A stretch of 64,000 nucleotides of DNA from Achromobacter mucicolens. GTDB taxonomy: Bacteria; Pseudomonadota; Gammaproteobacteria; Burkholderiales; Burkholderiaceae_B. The notes under the pieces were generated by a model. That model had not been told where the DNA came from. It saw only the letters and a list, made by a program, of their open reading frames with translations, and did no database searches. Positions 35,960 through 47,559 of the stretch are shown in pieces. The first letter of the stretch is position 1, and each line of letters begins with the position of its first letter. The stretch lies in contig NZ_CADIJP010000025.1 in the NCBI RefSeq assembly GCF_902859725.1, positions 1 through 64,000 on the forward strand, given 5' to 3'. Position numbers and translations under genes: made by a program.

Positions 35960-37063
35960 TTAAGCACTCAAGATCTCTTGCAGGGCGGATAGCAAGGCGG
36001 CGTTCTCGGCCGGGGCGCCCACCGAGATGCGCAGGCAGTTGGCCAGCAGCGGGTGGGCATTGGAGAAGTTGCGAATCAATATTTTGCGCGTTTTCAGGGC
36101 AAGATGCACGGCGTTGCCGTCGAGCTTGCCGGAAAAGCGGGCCAGAATGAAATTGGCCGCGGAAGGGAATACCCTGACGCCGGGCAATTGCGCAAGCGCC
36201 GCGGCCAATGGCTCGCGGTCGGCGCGCAGCCGGGCCGCCTGTTCGTCCAGCACGGCCTTGTGCCGCAGCACGGCCTGCAGCGTGGCCTGCGTCAGCACGT
36301 TCAGGTTGTAGGGCGGGCGCACCTTGTTCAGCTCGGCGATCCAGGCCGGATCGCCGGCCAGGTAGCCGAAGCGCAGCCCGGCCAGGCCGATCTTGGACAC
36401 GGTGCGCATGACGACCACGTTGGGAGCCTCCAGCACGCGCGGCATCCAGGTGCAGTCCGCGAACGGCTGGTAGGCCTCGTCGATCACCACAAGCCCCGGC
36501 GCGGCCTGGATGATGGCGTCCACGTCCTCGCGCGACCAGAGACCGCCGGTAGGATTGTTGGGCGTGGCCAGGAACACGAGCTTTGGCTGATGCTGGCCGA
36601 TGGCCGCCAGCATGGCGGGCAGGTCCAGGGTCAAGGCATCGGTCAGCGGCACGCCCACGAAACGCGCGTGGTCAAAACGCGCAGCCATGTCGAAGTACAC
36701 GAACGACGGCCAGGGCGACAGCACCACGTCGCCCGGATTGCAGCACGCCTGGACCATCAGGTGGATGAGCTCGTCCGAGCCGTTGCCAAACAGCACGTCC
36801 GCGCCATCGGGCACGCCGAAGGCCGTCTTGACGGCGGCCTGCAGCGCGGAGAGATCCGCGGACGGATAGCGGTTCAGCGGCGTGTCGCGGACGGCGCGCG
36901 CGATGTCATCGCGCACGGCCTCGGGCAGCTCGTACGGGCATTCCATGGCGTCCAGCTTGATGCAGCCTTCGGCATGGGCAACGGGGTACGCCGCCAGCTC
37001 GCGGATGTCGGCGCGGACGGTGCCTTTGACGCGGCCGGCGACGTCCGCCGGTCCCGCGCTCAT
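35960..37063 (-). CDS. hisC: Histidinol-phosphate aminotransferase HisC
   Basis: A 367-residue fold type I PLP aminotransferase: [31 protein letters not shown] and the Schiff-base lysine in [15 protein letters not shown]. It transaminates imidazole-acetol phosphate. The start overlaps the hisD stop by 4 bp. Confidence 0.95.
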   Translation of the reverse strand: MSAGPADVAGRVKGTVRADIRELAAYPVAHAEGCIKLDAMECPYELPEAVRDDIARAVRDTPLNRYPSADLSALQAAVKTAFGVPDGADVLFGNGSDELIHLMVQACCNPGDVVLSPWPSFVYFDMAARFDHARFVGVPLTDALTLDLPAMLAAIGQHQPKLVFLATPNNPTGGLWSREDVDAIIQAAPGLVVIDEAYQPFADCTWMPRVLEAPNVVVMRTVSKIGLAGLRFGYLAGDPAWIAELNKVRPPYNLNVLTQATLQAVLRHKAVLDEQAARLRADREPLAAALAQLPGVRVFPSAANFILARFSGKLDGNAVHLALKTRKILIRNFSNAHPLLANCLRISVGAPAENAALLSALQEILSA

Positions 37064-38364
37064 GCCTTGTCGACCCGGTACTGGGCGCTTGCGGCATGCG
37101 CCTGCAAGCCCTCGCCCAGCGCCAGTTCGGCGGCGATGCGGCCCAGCGTCTGGGCGCCGGCGTGCGAGACCTGGATCAGGCTGGAACGCTTCTGGAAGTC
37201 ATACACGCCCAGCGGCGACGAGAAGCGCGCCGTGCGCGAGGTGGGCAGCACGTGGTTCGGGCCGGCGCAGTAGTCGCCCAGGGCTTCCGAGCTGAAGCGG
37301 CCCATGAAGATGGCGCCGGCGTGGCGGATGCGGGCGGTCCAGACTTCGGGCTGCTCGGTGGAGATTTCCAAATGCTCGGGGGCGATGTCGTTGGCGATCT
37401 GGCAGGCTTCTTCCAGGTCGCGCACCAGGATCAGCGCGCCGCGGTTGGCCAGGCTGACGCGCAGGATGTCGGCGCGCGGCATGGTGGGCAAGAGGCGGGC
37501 GATGGCCGCTTCGACCTCTTCGATGAAGGCGGCGTCGGGACAGAGCAGGATGGACTGGGCGAGCTCGTCGTGCTCGGCCTGCGAGAACAGGTCCATCGCG
37601 ATCCAGTCGGCCGGCGTCTTGCCGTCGCAGATGACCAGGATTTCGCTGGGGCCGGCGATCATGTCGATGCCGACCACGCCGAACACGCGGCGCTTGGCAG
37701 CCGCGACGTAGGCATTGCCCGGGCCGACGATCTTGTCCACGGCCGGCACGGTGTCGGTGCCATAGGCCAGCGCACCCACGGCCTGCGCGCCGCCGATGGC
37801 GAACACGCGGTCCACGCCGCCGATGGCGGCGGCGGCCAGCACGATGGGATTGCGCACGCCGTCTGGCGTGGGGGTGACCATGACCAGCTCCTGCACGCCC
37901 GCGACCTTGGCCGGAATGGCGTTCATCAGCACGGACGACGGATACGCGGCCTTGCCGCCGGGCACGTACAGGCCCACGCGGTCCAGCGGCGTGACCTGCT
38001 GGCCAAGCAGCGTGCCGTCGGCTTCGGTGTAGGTCCAGGTCTCGGCGCGCTGGCGCTCGTGGTAGGCGCGCACGCGATCGGCGGCGGCTTCCAGCGCATT
38101 GCGCTGCGCGGCCGGCAGCCCGGCCAGGGCCGCATGCCAATCGGCCTTGGGGATCTCCAGCGTATGCGCTGCCGCGTCCGGCATGCGGTCGAACCGCTGC
38201 GTGTATTCCACCAGCGCGGCGTCGCCGCGGGTGCGCACGTCGGCCAGGATGCTGGCGGCGGCGCGGTCGATGGATTCGTCCTCGGTGGCCTCGAAGGCCA
38301 GCAGCTTGGACAGGGCGGATTTGAATCCGGGATCGCGGGAGTCGAGACGATTGATCAGGGCCAT
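37060..38364 (-). CDS. hisD: Histidinol dehydrogenase HisD
   Basis: A 434-residue zinc enzyme doing the last two oxidations to histidine. Visible: [40 protein letters not shown] and the metal-site [16 protein letters not shown] 38364 starts the family sequence ([11 protein letters not shown]); the frame extends to 38460 without similarity. Confidence 0.96.
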   Translation of the reverse strand: MALINRLDSRDPGFKSALSKLLAFEATEDESIDRAAASILADVRTRGDAALVEYTQRFDRMPDAAAHTLEIPKADWHAALAGLPAAQRNALEAAADRVRAYHERQRAETWTYTEADGTLLGQQVTPLDRVGLYVPGGKAAYPSSVLMNAIPAKVAGVQELVMVTPTPDGVRNPIVLAAAAIGGVDRVFAIGGAQAVGALAYGTDTVPAVDKIVGPGNAYVAAAKRRVFGVVGIDMIAGPSEILVICDGKTPADWIAMDLFSQAEHDELAQSILLCPDAAFIEEVEAAIARLLPTMPRADILRVSLANRGALILVRDLEEACQIANDIAPEHLEISTEQPEVWTARIRHAGAIFMGRFSSEALGDYCAGPNHVLPTSRTARFSSPLGVYDFQKRSSLIQVSHAGAQTLGRIAAELALGEGLQAHAASAQYRVDKA

Positions 38365-38425
38365 GGCGTCATGGAGCAAAGCAGGTAACGGTATCGGCCG
38401 CCGCGCCGGGCGCGGCGGGCGGGAA

Positions 38426-40613
<2,188 letters not shown>

Positions 40614-40618
40614 GGACG

Positions 40619-41431
40619 TCAGTTCCTGAGTTTGTAGCCGCTGGCCAGAAGCCGCAGCGCGTAAGCGGAGAGCGCAAGGAACACCGCCGTCACCACCGCC
40701 AGGCTGTGCCAGGGCGAGACGTCCGACACCGAGAAGAATCCGTAGCGGAATCCGTCGATGGTGTAGAAGATGGGGTTCCAGTGCGAGACGCTTTGCCAGA
40801 ACGGCGGCAGCGTATGGATGGAATAGAACACGCCGGACAGGAAGGTGGCCGGCATGATCAGGAAGTTCTGGAAGGCCGCGAGCTGGTCGAATTTTTCGGA
40901 CCACAGGCCCGCGACCAGCCCCAGCGTGCCCATGATGCCGCACGCCATCACGGCAAAGACCAGCACCCACAGCGGATGCGCGGGCGCGAGCGGCACGAAG
41001 AACAGCGCCACGGCCCACACGCACAGGCCGACCGCCAGACCCCGCGCGATCGCGGCCAGCACGTAGGCGCCGAAGATGTCCCGGTGCGACAGCGGCGGCA
41101 GCAGCATGAACACCAGGTTGCCAGTGATGCGGCTCTGGATGAGCGACGACGACGGATTGGCGAACGCGTTCTGCAGCATGCTCATCATCATGAGCCCGGG
41201 AATCAGGAATGACGTGTAGGGCACGGTGCCGTACACCGTGACGCGCCCTTCCAGCACGTGCGCGAAGACCAGCAGGTACAGCAGCGCGGTGATGACGGGC
41301 GCGGCGATGGTCTGGAAGCTGACCTTCCAGAAGCGCAGCAATTCCTTGCGCAGCAGGGTCGGAAAGCCGGAGCCGGCGTCCAGGCGGGGCTGCACCAGCG
41401 GCTGGCCGGTAGGCGTGGCGGGCTGGGTCAT
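40619..41431 (-). CDS. ABC-2 type exporter permease (YadH-like)
   Basis: A 270-residue permease with six membrane segments in ABC-2 topology and the NPIFYTIDGFRYGF motif near the C-terminus. It forms an exporter with the ATPase, which overlaps it by 4 bp. The substrate is unknown; relatives sit beside envelope genes. It lies where mlaB is found in E. coli. Confidence 0.9.
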   Translation of the reverse strand: MTQPATPTGQPLVQPRLDAGSGFPTLLRKELLRFWKVSFQTIAAPVITALLYLLVFAHVLEGRVTVYGTVPYTSFLIPGLMMMSMLQNAFANPSSSLIQSRITGNLVFMLLPPLSHRDIFGAYVLAAIARGLAVGLCVWAVALFFVPLAPAHPLWVLVFAVMACGIMGTLGLVAGLWSEKFDQLAAFQNFLIMPATFLSGVFYSIHTLPPFWQSVSHWNPIFYTIDGFRYGFFSVSDVSPWHSLAVVTAVFLALSAYALRLLASGYKLRN

Positions 41432-42240
41432 GATGAGATCTCTTCGGGTTGCAGGGCGCGCGCGCCGGGCTCGTCGTCCTGGTGCATGATGCGCACGAAA
41501 GCGTCTTCCAGATCCACGCCGCCCACGCGGGCAAGCAGCGCCTGGGTGGTGTCCAGCGCCACGACGCGCCCGCCCTTGAGCATGGCGATGCGGTTACAGA
41601 GCGCCTCGGCCTCTTCCAGATAGTGCGTGGTGAGCATGATGGTGTGGCCGGCCTTGTTCAGCCGCGAAATGAACTCCCACAGCGTGCGGCGCAGGTCCAC
41701 GTCCACGCCCGCGGTCGGCTCGTCCAGCACGATGACTGGCGGGCGGTGCACCAGCGCCTGCGCCACCAGCACGCGGCGCTTCATGCCGCCGGACAGCGCC
41801 CGCATGTTGGAATTGGCCTTGTCGGCCAGGCCCAGGTTGAACAGGATCTCGTCGATCCAGTCGTCGTTCTTGCGCAGGCCAAAGTACCCGGACTGGATGC
41901 GCAGCGTCTCGCTCACGGTAAAGAACGGGTCATAGACCAATTCCTGCGGCACGACGCCCAGCGCCCGCCGCGCCGACTTGTAGTCGGCCACGACGTCGTA
42001 ACCACAGACGGTGGCGCGGCCCGAGGTGGCGTGCGCGAGGCCCGCCAGGATGGAGATGAGCGTGGTCTTGCCCGCGCCGTTGGGGCCGAGCAGGCCGAAG
42101 AACTCGCCGTGCTCGATGTTCAGGCTGACGTTGTCCAGCGCCTGAAAGCCGGGCCGGGGCGCGCGCCCGAGCAGTTTCTGCCAGCCGCGCTGGCGCGGCG
42201 AGTAGATCTTGGAGACGTTTTCTAGGCTGACGGCGGACAT
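41428..42240 (-). CDS. ABC-2 type exporter ATP-binding protein (YadG-like)
   Basis: A 270-residue ABC ATPase: Walker A GPNGAGKTT near 54-62, signature LSGGMKRRV near 150 and Walker B PVIVLDEPTAGVD near 170, followed by the switch His in TTHYLEEAE. It energises the YadH-like permease. It is the first gene of the leftward block that runs through ibaG-murA-his-tat. Confidence 0.91.
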   Translation of the reverse strand: MSAVSLENVSKIYSPRQRGWQKLLGRAPRPGFQALDNVSLNIEHGEFFGLLGPNGAGKTTLISILAGLAHATSGRATVCGYDVVADYKSARRALGVVPQELVYDPFFTVSETLRIQSGYFGLRKNDDWIDEILFNLGLADKANSNMRALSGGMKRRVLVAQALVHRPPVIVLDEPTAGVDVDLRRTLWEFISRLNKAGHTIMLTTHYLEEAEALCNRIAMLKGGRVVALDTTQALLARVGGVDLEDAFVRIMHQDDEPGARALQPEEISS

Positions 42241-42276
42241 GACGGGGGGAGATGGCCCGGAAAGAGCGAATTGACC

Positions 42277-42282
42277 ATTATA
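42277..42282 (-). promoter_or_regulatory. Candidate -10 for the yadGH-ibaG-murA-his block
   Basis: A perfect TATAAT on the minus strand, 37 nt before the ATPase start, in an AT-rich patch (TTATATAATGG). The matching -35 is poor. Confidence 0.4.
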
Positions 42283-42350
42283 TAAGCGCGGTGCGGCAGG
42301 AGCCCTGATGGCCCCGGTGGCAAAGGGGACGCCCCGCTTGTAGCGTCCCC

Positions 42351-42395
42351 AAAAACAATCGGCCCGGCGGCCCCCCGAGGGGACGCGCCGGGCCG
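42351..42395 (-). terminator. Terminator after the mla operon
   Basis: A perfect 10-bp stem CGGCCCGGCG / CGCCGGGCCG (42360-42369 with 42386-42395), followed on the minus strand by ATTGTTTTTGG. A second hairpin of GGGGACG / CGTCCCC (42325-42331 with 42344-42350) lies just beyond. Together they separate mla from the yadGH block. Confidence 0.75.
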
Positions 42396-42415
42396 AGCTG
42401 AGCCTGAACGGGTCT

Positions 42416-43054
42416 TTACTTGTTGCGCTGGTTCAGCGCCTGGATCAGGCCGTCGATGCCGTTCTGGTTGATCTGCTGGGCGAACTGGTTGCGGTAGTTC
42501 TCGATCAGCCAGATGCCTTCGACGTTCATGTCGTAGATCTTCCAGCCCTGCGGGGTCTTTTCCAGGCGGTAGTCCACGCCCACCGGCTGGCTGTTGGACT
42601 GGCTGATCAGCGTGCGCACGACCACGTCGTCGGCCTTGGGATCGCCGCGGAACGGCAGGCCGGTGATGGTGGTGCTGGACGTGACGCGGGTCAGCGCGCC
42701 GCTGTACGTGCGGATCAGCGTGCCGCGAAAGGCCTCGGCCAGCGCCGTTTTCTGCTGGTCGGAGGCCTGGCGCCAGTAGCGGCCGGCGGCCAGGCGCGTC
42801 GTCTTCTGGAAGTTGACGTACGGCAGGATGTGCTGGTCGACGACCTGGTTGATGCGGGCGGTGTTGCCGGCCCGGACCGCGCCGTCAGCCTTCAGGACAT
42901 CCAGGGCCTCGTTGGCGGCAGCCAGCACGAATTGTTCGGGCGGGCCGTTGGGATCCGGCTTGGCTTGTGCGGCTGACGCGGCCGTGGCGGCGGACAGGCC
43001 GAGCAGGCCCGCGAACATCAGTCGCTGCAACAGGGAGGGAACGGAAAATCGCAT
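42416..43054 (-). CDS. mlaC: Phospholipid-binding periplasmic protein MlaC
   Basis: A 212-residue protein with a Sec signal peptide (cleavage near ASAAQA, about 28-31) and the toluene-tolerance Ttg2/MlaC fold (ILPYVNFQKTTRLAAGRYW; VDYRLEKTPQGWKIYDMNVEGIWLIENYRNQF). It ferries phospholipids across the periplasm between MlaA at the outer membrane and MlaFED at the inner membrane. It is the last gene of the mla operon. Confidence 0.95.
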   Translation of the reverse strand: MRFSVPSLLQRLMFAGLLGLSAATAASAAQAKPDPNGPPEQFVLAAANEALDVLKADGAVRAGNTARINQVVDQHILPYVNFQKTTRLAAGRYWRQASDQQKTALAEAFRGTLIRTYSGALTRVTSSTTITGLPFRGDPKADDVVVRTLISQSNSQPVGVDYRLEKTPQGWKIYDMNVEGIWLIENYRNQFAQQINQNGIDGLIQALNQRNK

Positions 43055-43091
43055 CAAATCTCCTTCAGTACCGAAAGCGCAATCCGACAGC

Positions 43092-43898
43092 TTACTTGTT
43101 CGCGGGTTGCGGTGCAGGCACGGGGGCCGGCGCGGGGGCGGCGGGGGCGTCGTCGCCGTCGTCTTCGTAGTTGGGCAGCGAGCCTTCGTCATCCACGCGA
43201 TGGCCCAGGACCATGGCGGCGCGGCGTTGCAGGAAGGCGTCGCGCACGAAGCTGTACGGGTCCAGCGCCACGCGGTCGATGGTGTCGGTCGTGTCGAGCA
43301 GGTTGGCGCGCGTGTCGACGATGCGCAGGCCCCACAGCGAATTGCGCAGGCGGACGTTGTCGATCGAGTCCACGCCCATGTAGCCGTAGGTGGTGCCGTA
43401 CAGGTCGCCGACCAGGCCGACGCCGTCACGCACGCTGGAGGCGCCGAAGAACGGCAGCACCAGGTACGGACCTTGGCTGAAGCCCCAGACGCCGAGCGTC
43501 GTGCCGAAATCGTTGGGGATCTTGCGCGCGCCATTGGCCGAGGCGACGTCGAAGCAGCCGCCCACGCCCATGGTCGTGTTGAACAGGAAGCGGCCCAGCG
43601 TGTTCACGAAGTCGTGGCCGCGGCCCTGCAGGAAGCTGTTGGTGCCGGACCACAGGTCGCCGACGTTGCTGAAGATGTTGTGGATGCAGCTGCGCACGGG
43701 CTGCGGCGTCACGAACGTGTAGGCCTGCGCGACCGGCTTGAACACCGCGCGGTCGACCGTGTCGTTGAACTGGTAGACGCCACGGTTGAAGCCTTCCCAG
43801 GGGTCGCGCGGATCCGGATTCTTGGGTGCGGCGCAGCCGGCCATCAGCGCGCCCGCCGCTGCGACGGTGGCAATTCGGGAAATAGCTTTCTTATTCAT
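43092..43898 (-). CDS. mlaA: Outer-membrane lipoprotein MlaA (VacJ)
   Basis: A 268-residue lipoprotein with the lipobox ending at C22 (LMAGC). The VacJ core begins DPWEGFNRGVYQFNDTVDRAV, with GVGGCFDVAS and FSQGPYLVLPFFGASSVRDGVG further on. The last 30 residues are acidic then Pro/Ala repeats. It removes mislocalised phospholipids from the outer leaflet. Here it lies between mlaD and mlaC, whereas in E. coli it is unlinked. Confidence 0.95.
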   Translation of the reverse strand: MNKKAISRIATVAAAGALMAGCAAPKNPDPRDPWEGFNRGVYQFNDTVDRAVFKPVAQAYTFVTPQPVRSCIHNIFSNVGDLWSGTNSFLQGRGHDFVNTLGRFLFNTTMGVGGCFDVASANGARKIPNDFGTTLGVWGFSQGPYLVLPFFGASSVRDGVGLVGDLYGTTYGYMGVDSIDNVRLRNSLWGLRIVDTRANLLDTTDTIDRVALDPYSFVRDAFLQRRAAMVLGHRVDDEGSLPNYEDDGDDAPAAPAPAPVPAPQPANK

Positions 43899-43979
43899 GA
43901 TCCGGGTATCCCTATCAACATTCTTTTGTTATCGCGACCGCGAGACGCAGCGTAGTAACGGCTTGTTTGTGCCGGGCCT

Positions 43980-44480
43980 TTAATCCTGCGCCTTGGGAGC
44001 GCCTTCCGGCGCGGCGGTCGTGCCCTGCTTTTCCGCCGACCCGTACAGGAATTGGCTGATCAGCTGCTCCAGGACCACGGCGCTTTGTGTATAGCGGATT
44101 TTTCCGCCGTCGGTAAAGTTATCTTCCTCGCTTCCGGCGGTCAGGCCCAGGTATTGCTCGCCCAGGAGGCCCGAGGTCAGGATGGCGGCCGACGAGTCCT
44201 TGGGGAACTGGTATGCCGTTTCCAGATCGACCGAAACGATGGCCTGGAAGGTCTTGTCGTCGAAGGAAATGTTCGTGACCCGGCCCACCACCACGCCGGC
44301 GCTCTTGACCGGCGCGCGCACCTTGAGGCCGCCTACGTTATCGAAGTTGGCCGTCACGGTATAGGTCGGGGCAAAGGAAAAGGTGCTCAAGTTGCCGGCG
44401 CGCAACGCCAGGAATCCAAGCGCGATCGCGCCCAGCAATACAAACAGGCCTACCCAGAAGTCGGTTTTTTCGCGTGACAT
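43980..44480 (-). CDS. mlaD: Mla transporter substrate-binding MCE protein MlaD
   Basis: 166 residues: an N-terminal membrane helix (about 9-29) and one MCE domain (YTVTANFDNVGGLKVRAPVKSAGVVVGRV near 40-68). It forms the hexameric lipid-binding ring on MlaE. It starts 12 bp after the mlaE stop. Confidence 0.95.
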   Translation of the reverse strand: MSREKTDFWVGLFVLLGAIALGFLALRAGNLSTFSFAPTYTVTANFDNVGGLKVRAPVKSAGVVVGRVTNISFDDKTFQAIVSVDLETAYQFPKDSSAAILTSGLLGEQYLGLTAGSEEDNFTDGGKIRYTQSAVVLEQLISQFLYGSAEKQGTTAAPEGAPKAQD

Positions 44481-44492
44481 GATCGATCCGTA

Positions 44493-45281
44493 TCAATTTC
44501 CAAACATCAAGGCGGTGAGCAGGAAGTCCAGCCCCAGCACCGCCAGCGAGCCCACGACCACGGTGCGCGTGGTGGCGCGGGCAACGCCTTCGGGGGTGGG
44601 CTTGGCCTGCCAGCCTTCGTAGAGCGCCACCAGCGTCACCGTGACGCCGAAGACGACGCTCTTGATGACGCCGTTGGCGACGTCTTTCCATACATCGACG
44701 CCGTTCTGCATCTGCGACCAGAAGGCGCCGGCGTCCACGCCGATGAGCAGCACGCCCACGACCCAGCCGCCCAGAATGCCCACCATGGAGAAGACCGCAG
44801 CCAGGATGGGCATGGCGATGATGCCGCCCCACAGGCGCGGCACGAGCACCCGGCGTATCGGGTCCACGGCCATGACTTCCATGGCCGACAATTGTTCGCC
44901 CGCTTTCATCAGGCCGATCTCGGCCGTGAGCGAGGTGCCGGCGCGGCCCGCAAAGAGCAGCGCGGTGACCACCGGCCCCAGCTCGCGCACCAGCGACAGG
45001 GCCACCAGCAGGCCCAGGGCCTCTTCGGAGCCGTAGCGGTTCAGCGTGTAGTAGCCCTGCAGGCCCAGCACGAAGCCCACGAACATGCCGGAGACGGCAA
45101 TGATCAGGAGCGAATAATTGCCGATGAAGTGGACCTGCTGCGACACCAGGCGCGGGCGGGACAGCGCGATGCCGCTGCGCGCCAGCATGGCGCCGAAGAA
45201 CCGGGTGAAATAGCCGATGCCGGCGACGTGGGAACGCACCCATTGGCCCAGCACGGCGATGGCGTTGTTGGATCCGCTCAT
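44493..45281 (-). CDS. mlaE: Mla transporter permease MlaE
   Basis: A 262-residue MlaE-family permease with about five membrane segments, the conserved [29 protein letters not shown] stretch near 103-131 and [20 protein letters not shown] 45281 overlaps the mlaF stop by 4 bp. Confidence 0.96.
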   Translation of the reverse strand: MSGSNNAIAVLGQWVRSHVAGIGYFTRFFGAMLARSGIALSRPRLVSQQVHFIGNYSLLIIAVSGMFVGFVLGLQGYYTLNRYGSEEALGLLVALSLVRELGPVVTALLFAGRAGTSLTAEIGLMKAGEQLSAMEVMAVDPIRRVLVPRLWGGIIAMPILAAVFSMVGILGGWVVGVLLIGVDAGAFWSQMQNGVDVWKDVANGVIKSVVFGVTVTLVALYEGWQAKPTPEGVARATTRTVVVGSLAVLGLDFLLTALMFGN

Positions 45282-46114
45282 GCTTTGCGCCCTTTCTGTT
45301 GCGACAGCCACTTCTGGAAGGCGGGAGTTTCGGGATATTGGAATGCCACCGGGCCGTCCGGCTGGCCTTTCAGGAATTGCTGGACGTAAGGGTCCGGCGA
45401 GGCCGCGAGCATCTGCGGCGTGCCGGAGGCGGCGAGCTGGCCGCGGCCCACGAGGTAGACCTGGTCTGCAATGGCAAAGGATTCCTGCACGTCGTGGGTG
45501 ATCAGCACCGAGGCGCAACCCAGACGGTCGGCAAGGCTGCGGATCAGGCGGGCGGTGATGCCCAGCGAGATCGGGTCCAGCCCCGCGAAGGGTTCGTCGT
45601 ACAGGATCAGTTCGGGTTCCAGGACCACGGCGCGGGCCAGCGCCACACGCCGGGCCATGCCGCCGGAGATTTCCGAGACCTTCAGGTGGGCGGCGGCGCG
45701 CAGGCCCACGGCATCCAGCTTGTCGAGCACGCGGTCGGTGAGTTCGGCCTCGGGAAGGCGCGTGTGCTCGCGCAGGGGAAAGGCCACGTTCTCGAACACG
45801 TTCAGGTCGGTGAACAGCGCGCCCTGCTGGAACAGCACGCCCATGCGCTTGCGCAGGGCTTGCACTTCGTCGCGGGATGCGGCGCCGATATCCTGGCCGA
45901 ACGCCAGGACGCGGCCCTGCTGGGCGGTGATCTGGCCGGTGGCCGCGCGCAGCAGCGTGGTCTTGCCGGAGCCCGACCCACCCATGACTGCCACGACCTG
46001 GCCCGCCCGGACGTCCATGGAAATATCGCGCAAGACGGTGAAATCACCGTAGCCAAGCGCCACACCTTCCAGGCGCAGGGCGAATTCCGGGGTGCTGCTG
46101 GTTTGAGCGGGCAT
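45278..46114 (-). CDS. mlaF: Mla transporter ATP-binding protein MlaF
   Basis: 278 residues from ATG 46114. Walker [10 protein letters not shown] 45-53, signature ISGGMARRV, Walker [13 protein letters not shown], switch His in LITHDVQES. It drives MlaFED lipid transport from the cytoplasmic face. It is the first gene of the operon. The frame continues to 46168 without family sequence. Confidence 0.95.
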   Translation of the reverse strand: MPAQTSSTPEFALRLEGVALGYGDFTVLRDISMDVRAGQVVAVMGGSGSGKTTLLRAATGQITAQQGRVLAFGQDIGAASRDEVQALRKRMGVLFQQGALFTDLNVFENVAFPLREHTRLPEAELTDRVLDKLDAVGLRAAAHLKVSEISGGMARRVALARAVVLEPELILYDEPFAGLDPISLGITARLIRSLADRLGCASVLITHDVQESFAIADQVYLVGRGQLAASGTPQMLAASPDPYVQQFLKGQPDGPVAFQYPETPAFQKWLSQQKGRKA

Positions 46115-46278
46115 GGGCAACGAAAGGGAGTTTCGGCGGCGGAGCTTGCCGTGCTGTCCTGCCGGCAAGCGGGCCGGAGAACCTGGCCGGCGCGGGCAAG
46201 ACAGGCTGCGTCGGGAAGCGCCCTGTTACTCAGATGCCGGGGACGAGCTCAAGCGTCGGCTCCCGGCGGCGAGGCGAC

Positions 46279-46306
46279 ATTGTAGCCCGAGGCTGTGCAA
46301 TCACAA
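46279..46306 (-). promoter_or_regulatory. Candidate sigma-70 promoter for mlaFEDAC
   Basis: On the minus strand TTGTGA (46306-46301), a 16-bp spacer and TACAAT (46284-46279), giving a leader of about 160 nt. It is the best match in the 365-bp gap 46115-46479, which otherwise holds only a pair of inverted repeats. Confidence 0.5.
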
Positions 46307-46389
46307 TCGGACCGGCCGCACGTGGAACAGTGTTTTCAATTCCACGGACAATCCGGCGGGCGGCTGGCTGCCATCTTTCTAGGCGTCAC

Positions 46390-46454
46390 GGGTGTCTGAC
46401 ACCCCTGGAACGCCAGCCCAGCGCACACGCCTCTGACCCGGGTGTCAGACACCC
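46390..46454. repeat. Pair of 15-bp palindromes GGGTGTCWGACACCC in inverted orientation
   Basis: GGGTGTCTGACACCC at 46390-46404 and its exact complement GGGTGTCAGACACCC at 46440-46454, 35 bp apart. Each is palindromic around one base, and the two can also pair as a 15-bp stem. The second is followed by TTTTTC on the plus strand, terminator-like, though no plus-strand gene ends here. They lie between the convergent-free ends of the mla leader and the nitronate monooxygenase gene. Confidence 0.8.
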
Positions 46455-46479
46455 TTTTTCGCGGCCCCGCCTTGTTCCT

Positions 46480-47541
46480 TCAGCGACGTGCACGCGCCGC
46501 CGCGGTTTCCCGGGCCAGACGCTGAATCAAATCCGCCGTCGATTCCCGCCGCGCCAGCGGCGCACCCTGGCCGGCCCACAGGGACAGGACGTTGATGTTG
46601 CCGCTCTTGCCGCCCGCCGTGCGCATCGGGCGCGTCAGCGCGTTCTGCAGCGGATACGGCAGGATGTCGCCGCCGATGGCGTCCGCGTCCCGCATGAAGG
46701 CGTTGGCGATGCCGCGCGCGGGGCGGCCGGAAAAGGCGCGGGTGACCCGGGACTGTTCAGCGCGGGAGGCGGGCAGGACGGCCTTGTAGGCCTCGCTGAT
46801 GCCGGATTCGTCCGTCGTGAGAAAGGCCGTCCCCATTTGAGCCAGGTCGGCGCCCAGTGCAAGGGCGGCCGCGATGCCGCGCCCGTCCATGATGCCGCCC
46901 GACGCAATGACCGGGACCGAAACGGCGTCGGCCACCTGAGGCACCAGAGCCATCGTGCCGATCAGGGACGCCTCGAAGGCATCCAGGAATGTGCCGCGGT
47001 GGCCGCCCGCCTCGGCGCCTTGCGCCACGATGGCGTCCACGCCGTCCTGCTCCAGCGTCTGGGCCTCGCGCACCGTGGTGGCCGTCCCCACGGTCAGGAT
47101 GCCCAGCTCGCGGCAGCGGGTCACGGCCTCGGCCGGCAGGCGGCCGAAGGTGAAGCTCAAGACGGCGGGACGGATCCGCAGGATGGCCTCGAGCTGGCCG
47201 GCCAGCGGGTCGCTTTGCGGACCGGGCGCCTCGGGGGCGGGCAGGCCCAGTTGCGCGTGGTAGCGGGCCATCAGGCCCAGCATTGCATCCGCATTGCCCG
47301 TCATGGGTTGCTGCGGCACGGACGCGAACAGATTGATGGCGAACGGTCGGTCCGTACGCGCACGGATCGCCGCGGCCGCCGCTTCGATCTGTTCGGGCGT
47401 CATGTAAGCCGCCCCAAGCGATCCCAGGGCGCCCGCCTTCGATGCCTCGGCCACCAGTTCCACCGTGGTGGCGCCGCCCGCCATGGGCGCCTGGATGATG
47501 GGATGGTCCAGCTTGAGCAGTTCAATCAGAGGGGATGCCAT
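46480..47541 (-). CDS. Nitronate monooxygenase family flavoprotein
   Basis: A 353-residue FMN-dependent TIM-barrel enzyme of the 2-nitropropane dioxygenase family. PIIQAPMAGGATT (14-26) starts the barrel, the catalytic His is H181 in AQGAEAGGHRG, and [14 protein letters not shown] forms the phosphate-binding strand. The family oxidises nitronates or reduces quinones; which applies here is not visible. It is the last gene of a three-gene leftward operon after the Bug and MFS genes. Confidence 0.9.
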   Translation of the reverse strand: MASPLIELLKLDHPIIQAPMAGGATTVELVAEASKAGALGSLGAAYMTPEQIEAAAAAIRARTDRPFAINLFASVPQQPMTGNADAMLGLMARYHAQLGLPAPEAPGPQSDPLAGQLEAILRIRPAVLSFTFGRLPAEAVTRCRELGILTVGTATTVREAQTLEQDGVDAIVAQGAEAGGHRGTFLDAFEASLIGTMALVPQVADAVSVPVIASGGIMDGRGIAAALALGADLAQMGTAFLTTDESGISEAYKAVLPASRAEQSRVTRAFSGRPARGIANAFMRDADAIGGDILPYPLQNALTRPMRTAGGKSGNINVLSLWAGQGAPLARRESTADLIQRLARETAAARARR

Positions 47542-47559
47542 GGGAAAACTCCTGGGAGG

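Noticed and set aside
46440-46460. The palindrome plus T-run as a working terminator
   Set aside because: No plus-strand gene ends there and the T-run is on the wrong side for the minus-strand genes; better described as a repeat.
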